16,959 nt of DNA from positions 1-16,959 of the forward strand of contig JAZNKA010000039.1 of the NCBI GenBank assembly GCA_045578305.1. The letters are read 5' to 3'. A program made the position numbers and the translations under genes. This document shows positions 12,852-16,959 of the stretch, piece by piece (position 1 is the first letter of the stretch; the number at the start of each line of letters is the position of its first letter). The stretch comes from SIG440 sp045578305. Lineage in GTDB: Bacteria > Bacillota > Clostridia > Monoglobales > Monoglobaceae. The notes under the pieces are model-generated. The model made no database searches, had not been told where the DNA came from, and saw only the letters and a list, made by a program, of their open reading frames with translations.

Positions 12852-14030
12852 ATGTCGTTTGAATTTCGGAGAAAAACAACTGATGGAAACTCGAAGCAAT
12901 TTGGTGCAGAAGTTGGCAGGCAGATTGCTGAGGGAATGGGTGTTGGGCTTGGTGATTCGTCCTATTATGCCATTACGGCGATGGAAAATGTGTATGTCGA
13001 GCTTGAAACGCTGACCAAAAATGCTGCAAAGAATGCAGAAAAGCTTGCAAAAAAGCGTCAACAGCGCCAGCTTGACAATCTTAAAAACGCACTTGATTTG
13101 GAGCTTATATGCGAGCAGGAATACTATGAAAAATTGAAGCAGTTTCGCGATGAGAATTTGCGGTACGGTACGGATGCATGGTATAAATGCACCGAGGAAA
13201 TAGCGGCGTATAATCAGCGCTTGGTTGAAGAAACGCAAAAGCAATATGAAACTCTTATTAAAATGAGGGACGAGCTGGGGAAAAAGCTTGAGGGAAATGA
13301 ACCCTGGGCAAGCAGAAGCGTTGTAAAGTTTGTTGGCCAGGGACAAAACGGAACGGATTTGGTCTACAGCAGCACAGACCTTAAAAATTTCCGCGAGGAA
13401 ATCAGCCTGCTTGAAAGTTATCGCAGTGTCATGAACGAACTGAGAAACCTAGGCACTGTTCCTGAAGGGATTTTTGAGGATATTGGCAAACTGAATGTCC
13501 AAAAAGGACTGGATGCGGCAAAAGCCATACTTTCGCTTGACGAGAATGCGAGACTTGAATTTTTTTCGGGTTATAAAAAGCACGAGGATTTGTCGACCAC
13601 TATTGCCAGCGAATTGTTGGGCATTTTTAATTCAAGAGAGCTTGAAAGTAAAGGAATATATTTAGGCGGGACGGTGCAAGACGGACAAAACGGAGCGAAA
13701 TTTGCCGAAATACTGAAAGCGAATTTTGCAGAAGTGCCCGAAAGCTATGTTTCGCTTGGCAATCAGGCAGGCGAGGCGTTTGGACGAGGATTTCTGGATA
13801 AAATTCCCGGGATAATGGAAAGCACCAGAAATTATTTTGCGGCGGCAATAAACGAAATTGCAGCCAAACTTTCGGCTGCGGTCAGAGAGAGTGCTGCAGC
13901 TTCGGTTCAGAGTGTCAGCAACACATATCAGACTACATACACCTTTAATTCAAGCAGGGACACAACAACCCAGCAGCTTAATGCGGCAAGAAATGCCGAG
14001 ACAGTGGCGAGACTGAGGGGAGGTAGCTAA
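12852..14030 (+). CDS. Short tape-measure-like tail protein
   Basis: 392 aa in the tape measure position, between Gp15 and the distal tail protein. Residues about 40-160 are charged helices with coiled-coil character (KNAEKLAKKRQQRQLDNLKNALDLE...QKQYETLIKMRDELGKKLEG), and the C-terminus (SVSNTYQTTYTFNSSRDTTTQQLNAARNAETVARLRGG) resembles the ends of tape-measure-related proteins in Clostridia phages. It lacks the long hydrophobic segments and peptidase domains usual in such proteins. At the usual rule of about 1.5 angstrom of tail per residue it would allow a tail of at most about 60 nm. ATG 12852 has AAGGAAGG upstream; the frame is intact, so it is a short form rather than a visibly broken one. 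Confidence 0.75.
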   Translation: MSFEFRRKTTDGNSKQFGAEVGRQIAEGMGVGLGDSSYYAITAMENVYVELETLTKNAAKNAEKLAKKRQQRQLDNLKNALDLELICEQEYYEKLKQFRDENLRYGTDAWYKCTEEIAAYNQRLVEETQKQYETLIKMRDELGKKLEGNEPWASRSVVKFVGQGQNGTDLVYSSTDLKNFREEISLLESYRSVMNELRNLGTVPEGIFEDIGKLNVQKGLDAAKAILSLDENARLEFFSGYKKHEDLSTTIASELLGIFNSRELESKGIYLGGTVQDGQNGAKFAEILKANFAEVPESYVSLGNQAGEAFGRGFLDKIPGIMESTRNYFAAAINEIAAKLSAAVRESAAASVQSVSNTYQTTYTFNSSRDTTTQQLNAARNAETVARLRGGS

Positions 14031-14031
14031 A

Positions 14032-14886
14032 ATGGGGCTTATACTTACATATAAAAACGAGCTTGGAACGGTCACTATGGCGGGCAGCGGCTCGGCTTCT
14101 CTTTGCATAACTGCGATAGAGGGGTTGGGACCTGTTTCGAGAGAATATAATGCAGCGATATACTCAGGATATGACGGGCAGGACACATATTCATCAAGGG
14201 CAGAGGCAAGAAGCATAACTGTCTCGGTTGAGACTGTAAACAAAGATGCTGCAAGGGTGGTAAGAGATGCTCTTTGTGTGTTTGGAAAAGAGGGAATGCT
14301 ATATATAAAAAATGAGAATCTGGACAGACGGATATATTGCAATCAGGTAGAGATTTCGGATGTAACTCGCGTGGCCCGCGGCTATATTGCCAAGTTTGTG
14401 GTGCAATTTGTTTGCGACAATCCGTTTTTTGAGGACAGCGAAGATACAGTTGTGCCGCTTTACCAAAAAACAAAGCTACTGAGTACACCTTTTACACTTC
14501 CGGTGATGTTTGGGGATATTGTGATAGGCGGAAAAGCCGAAGTAAGTGGTGCAATTCCGACCGAGCCGGTGATTACGATGCACTACCCTGAGGCGTTGGA
14601 TAGTGCAGAAGGTGTTGCTTTGACCAACGAGACTACGGGTGAGTCTTTGAGACTTGATTATGCACCAAAGGCAGATGACATCGTGACGATTGATATAAAA
14701 AACCGAAAAATCACGAGCTCGATAAGCGGGAATTTGATTAACTGTTTGACAAATGATTCGTTTTTAGGGGATTTTGTTCTTGTGCGGGGTTTGAATGTAA
14801 TCTCGCTTGATTTGGGGGATGTTGCATCGGATTTCACAATCGAATGTAAATACAACAACCTTTACAGCGAGGCGGTGATTGTGTGA
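14032..14886 (+). CDS. Distal tail protein (Dit-like)
   Basis: 284 aa of the siphovirus tail-component family (PF05709-like): an N-terminal half with GLGPVSREYNAAIYSGYDGQDTYSSRAEARSITVSVE, then YIAKFVVQFVCDNPFFED, the standard link to the C-terminal galectin-like half. Dit hexamers join the tail tube to the tip or baseplate. GGAGGT seven bases before the ATG is a strong site. The stop overlaps the next gene by four bases (GTGA, 14883-14886), showing translational coupling. Confidence 0.88.
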   Translation: MGLILTYKNELGTVTMAGSGSASLCITAIEGLGPVSREYNAAIYSGYDGQDTYSSRAEARSITVSVETVNKDAARVVRDALCVFGKEGMLYIKNENLDRRIYCNQVEISDVTRVARGYIAKFVVQFVCDNPFFEDSEDTVVPLYQKTKLLSTPFTLPVMFGDIVIGGKAEVSGAIPTEPVITMHYPEALDSAEGVALTNETTGESLRLDYAPKADDIVTIDIKNRKITSSISGNLINCLTNDSFLGDFVLVRGLNVISLDLGDVASDFTIECKYNNLYSEAVIV

Positions 14887-16043
14887 GGGACATTGTTTTT
14901 TATGACTTTGATTTTAACCGCCTTGCAGACTTTAACAGGTTTATTTCATTTAACATTGAAAAAAAGTACTGCGGTTATGGAACAGCCGAAATACATTATT
15001 CGCTTGCGGACAGTGAGGTGCTGACTTTGCTTGAAGAAAATCCGTATATGTTTTTTGTCGCAGGCGAACACGCAGTAATAGTCACCGGGTGGAGAGTTGG
15101 CGAGGATATTGCGGTGTTTGGCAGAACGCCTGAATGGCTTTTGACAAAGCGTGGAGCAAGTGAGATGACCTTTGCCTCGGCAACACCCGAGGATATTGTA
15201 CGAAGTGCCATAAGCACAGCGGCGGGGGACTTTGTGACCCTTGATGATGCAGTCGGACTTGGTGCTGCTCAAAAATATTCCACAGACAAGATCAGAGTTC
15301 TTTATGATGTGGTTTGCGAGGTCTTAAACGGACAGAATCTGGGGTTCAGGCTTGTGCCTGACATAAGCTTAAGACAATTTGTTTTTTCGGTTTATGAGGG
15401 AGAGGAAGCTTTGTGTATGATTTCGCAGTCAAGCAGAACGGCTTATGATATGACATATACGGTTGAAAAACAGAATATGGCAACCAATTCGGGTTGGTAC
15501 GAACAAAAGTATACCGATATGGGCGGATGGGATGCCTATAATAATTCGCCGTCTTTGTCAAATGGACAAGCGTCAAATGCATACACCTTTTATGAAATAA
15601 CTTCGGAAACATATTATCAAAGCGGAGGCAAGTACTATCCGGTGGAGCGCTTTGATCTTAATTGCACAAAGGGTTACTATTTGTATTGTGATTCTTTGAG
15701 TGGTGTATGGAAAATAACTAATCAGCGGCCGGATACCATCTGGGTATATCTGGGTAATCCGGAAGTGACAGGTGCCAAAAAATGGGATGCGGTGCTGTCG
15801 GGAACAAAGACCAGAGAAGAAGCTTTTGCAGAAATATCAAAGCTTAAAAGAAACAACGAAACCGGGTGCGAGACAAAAAGCATAGTATATGGCGAGGATT
15901 ATAAGATTGGCGATATTGTAAAGGTACAGACAGAGCTTGGAGATTTTAAGAAGGCAGAGAAAAAGAGAGTTGCGGCGGTTAATGTTTATTACGATGTGGA
16001 CAAATCGGGGGTTGTGCCCGTGTTAAAAAGTTTGGAGGAATGA
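14883..16043 (+). CDS. Siphovirus Gp37-like tail tip protein with insertion
   Basis: 386 aa. The N-terminal 190 residues (FDFNRLADFNRFISFNIEKKYCGYGTAEIHYSL...AGEHAVIVTGWRV...VFGRTPEWLLTKR) and the C-terminal 60 (YGEDYKIGDIVKVQ...VNVYYDVDKSGVVPVLKS) fit the ReqiPepy6 Gp37-like tail family, a tail-tip hub related protein. Between them, residues about 198-310 form an extra module rich in Tyr, Trp, Ser and Gly (YYQSGGKYYPV, GYYLYCD, TIWVYLG), possibly a carbohydrate-binding or fibre-type insertion. It starts at GTG 14883 inside the Dit stop. No lytic or peptidase motif is seen. Confidence 0.8.
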   Translation: MRDIVFYDFDFNRLADFNRFISFNIEKKYCGYGTAEIHYSLADSEVLTLLEENPYMFFVAGEHAVIVTGWRVGEDIAVFGRTPEWLLTKRGASEMTFASATPEDIVRSAISTAAGDFVTLDDAVGLGAAQKYSTDKIRVLYDVVCEVLNGQNLGFRLVPDISLRQFVFSVYEGEEALCMISQSSRTAYDMTYTVEKQNMATNSGWYEQKYTDMGGWDAYNNSPSLSNGQASNAYTFYEITSETYYQSGGKYYPVERFDLNCTKGYYLYCDSLSGVWKITNQRPDTIWVYLGNPEVTGAKKWDAVLSGTKTREEAFAEISKLKRNNETGCETKSIVYGEDYKIGDIVKVQTELGDFKKAEKKRVAAVNVYYDVDKSGVVPVLKSLEE

Positions 16044-16046
16044 TAA

Positions 16047-16874
16047 ATGGCGATAAAATACAGTTTTGTTGACGGGGAGTTGTATGGCACAGAGGATATA
16101 AATGATATTGCACGAAATCTGGTCGGGGCAGGGGTTATGCCGTTTTTGGCAAAAGACAGCTACAATGTGTCGGACCTTAATTTGCTTACAGAGGCTCTTG
16201 TCGAAAGCGGAACTTCGCTTGAGGGGTGCAAATGTACAGCGCAAAATGCAGGTGCGGAAAATATGTATATATCAGTTGGACAAGGTATTGTATTTTTTGA
16301 AAGCGGTGTAAGATTGACAGTTGATGAGGCAGGATATGTTGTTGAGGCTGTGCCGAATATACATGGATATATTTTTGCGCATTACAGCCCGTCACTTCAA
16401 AAAGCGGATATTGTGTTTGCCGCAGATTTGCCGACGGATGGCGAAAGCGTTGTTTTGGCAGAGGTTTTGGCAGACGGGGGACTAGGAGATAAAAGGACAT
16501 TTGCAAGGTCGAAGATTGCAACAATAGGAAAGAATGTAATGCTTAATCAAAGCTTTGAGAAAGTTGTACCGGAACTCTTGGAAATAAATGACGTAGGACA
16601 TTACATATATATTTTGGCAAAAACACCTGTTGTAGATTTGAGTAAATTTAACTATGCTTTGGTATATTCGCCGGCGAGTGAAAGATATGAAATGCTTAAT
16701 TTAAACAATAATGATAGCATGGTATATCTGCAGGAGATGTACACTTATGGACCCCGCAACTATGCACGGGTTATAAACAACAGACTTTGTGTTACACAAA
16801 ATACCAACGGAAATGGGACGAAACCGTATCAACCTGAGATGTCTCTTTCACCTTATAAAGTAATACTTGTGTAG
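16047..16874 (+). CDS. Baseplate / tail fibre-like protein
   Basis: 275 aa. The N-terminal part (MAIKYSFVDGELYGTEDINDIARNLVGAGV) and middle (ISVGQGIVFFESGVRLTVDEAGYVVEAVPNIHGYIFAHYSPSLQKADIVFAADLP) have the build of receptor-binding or baseplate wedge proteins of Firmicute siphophages, with an alternating beta pattern. The last 90 residues (KTPVVDLSKFNYALVYSPASERYEML...) look like a separate beta-rich domain. ATG 16047 lies three bases after the previous stop, with GGAGGA upstream. Host-recognition function is inferred from its place after the tail tip gene. Confidence 0.75.
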   Translation: MAIKYSFVDGELYGTEDINDIARNLVGAGVMPFLAKDSYNVSDLNLLTEALVESGTSLEGCKCTAQNAGAENMYISVGQGIVFFESGVRLTVDEAGYVVEAVPNIHGYIFAHYSPSLQKADIVFAADLPTDGESVVLAEVLADGGLGDKRTFARSKIATIGKNVMLNQSFEKVVPELLEINDVGHYIYILAKTPVVDLSKFNYALVYSPASERYEMLNLNNNDSMVYLQEMYTYGPRNYARVINNRLCVTQNTNGNGTKPYQPEMSLSPYKVILV

Positions 16875-16884
16875 GAGGTGTGGC

Positions 16885-16959
16885 ATGCTTGAATTTAGTG
16901 TGAAAAATCAAATTATAACAAAATGCCAAAATGATTTTGGTGTGGTTGCTGACAGCCGA
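16885..16959 (+). CDS. Start of further tail protein, cut by window
   Basis: Only the first 25 codons are present (MLEFSVKNQIITKCQNDFGVVADSR), open to the window end. AGGAGGT at 16873-16879, overlapping the previous stop, gives a strong start at ATG 16885. Starts of this kind ('MxEFxVKNQ.I...D...VADS') resemble baseplate upper protein-like tail genes of Firmicute phages, by recollection. The head-tail operon therefore continues past the window. Confidence 0.75.
   Translation, partial: MLEFSVKNQIITKCQNDFGVVADSR

Overview
The window looks like chromosome of a low-to-moderate GC Gram-positive bacterium, probably a gut-type Clostridia (Oscillospirales/Ruminococcaceae-like). The reasons are strong AGGAGG-type ribosome sites, consensus sigma-A promoters (TTGACA-17-TATAAT), the palindrome-rich intergenic repeats, and a secreted protein and a short 'YxxP...EDVI' peptide of kinds seen in that group. 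This placement is an inference from sequence style; no search was run.

Left part (1-4000), host-like. A tyrosine recombinase gene is read leftward (187-1353), with a perfect 11-bp tandem repeat just beyond its 3' end. Then come a 515-bp palindrome-bearing gap, a bicistron of an exported 212-aa protein and a 65-aa peptide under a perfect promoter and ending in a terminator, a 590-bp gap full of palindromic repeats, and upp (uracil phosphoribosyltransferase) with its own promoter and terminator.

Right part (4033 to the window end), a compact phage-like block starting 33 bp after the upp terminator. A leftward XRE repressor and a rightward early operon (Cro-like protein, small zinc-finger protein, DUF1492 sigma-region-4-like late activator) diverge from a switch in which both promoters and two matching 20-bp operators can be read. 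A 301-bp control region follows: a palindromic element, a 12-bp-stem hairpin, three repeats of TTGTCCGTTTT and a TATAAT box without a good -35. Then all genes run rightward with almost no gaps: a small pre-terminase protein, terminase large subunit (PBSX type), portal (A118 type), scaffold, major capsid, a 31-aa basic peptide, connector/tail-completion proteins, tail tube, two tail chaperones (the second Gp15), a short tape-measure-like protein, distal tail protein, a Gp37-like tail protein, a baseplate-like protein and the start of another tail gene cut by the window.

The main observation is that repressor, activator and a siphovirus head-tail operon sit side by side with no replication, recombination or DNA-modification genes between them, and that the only integrase is separated from them by host genes including upp. 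This is the layout of PBSX and similar domesticated, DNA-packaging particle elements, here with a non-contractile tail. Whether the block is a functional domesticated particle (PBSX-like or gene-transfer-agent-like) or a decayed prophage cannot be settled from this window, because lysis genes and the right boundary are outside it.
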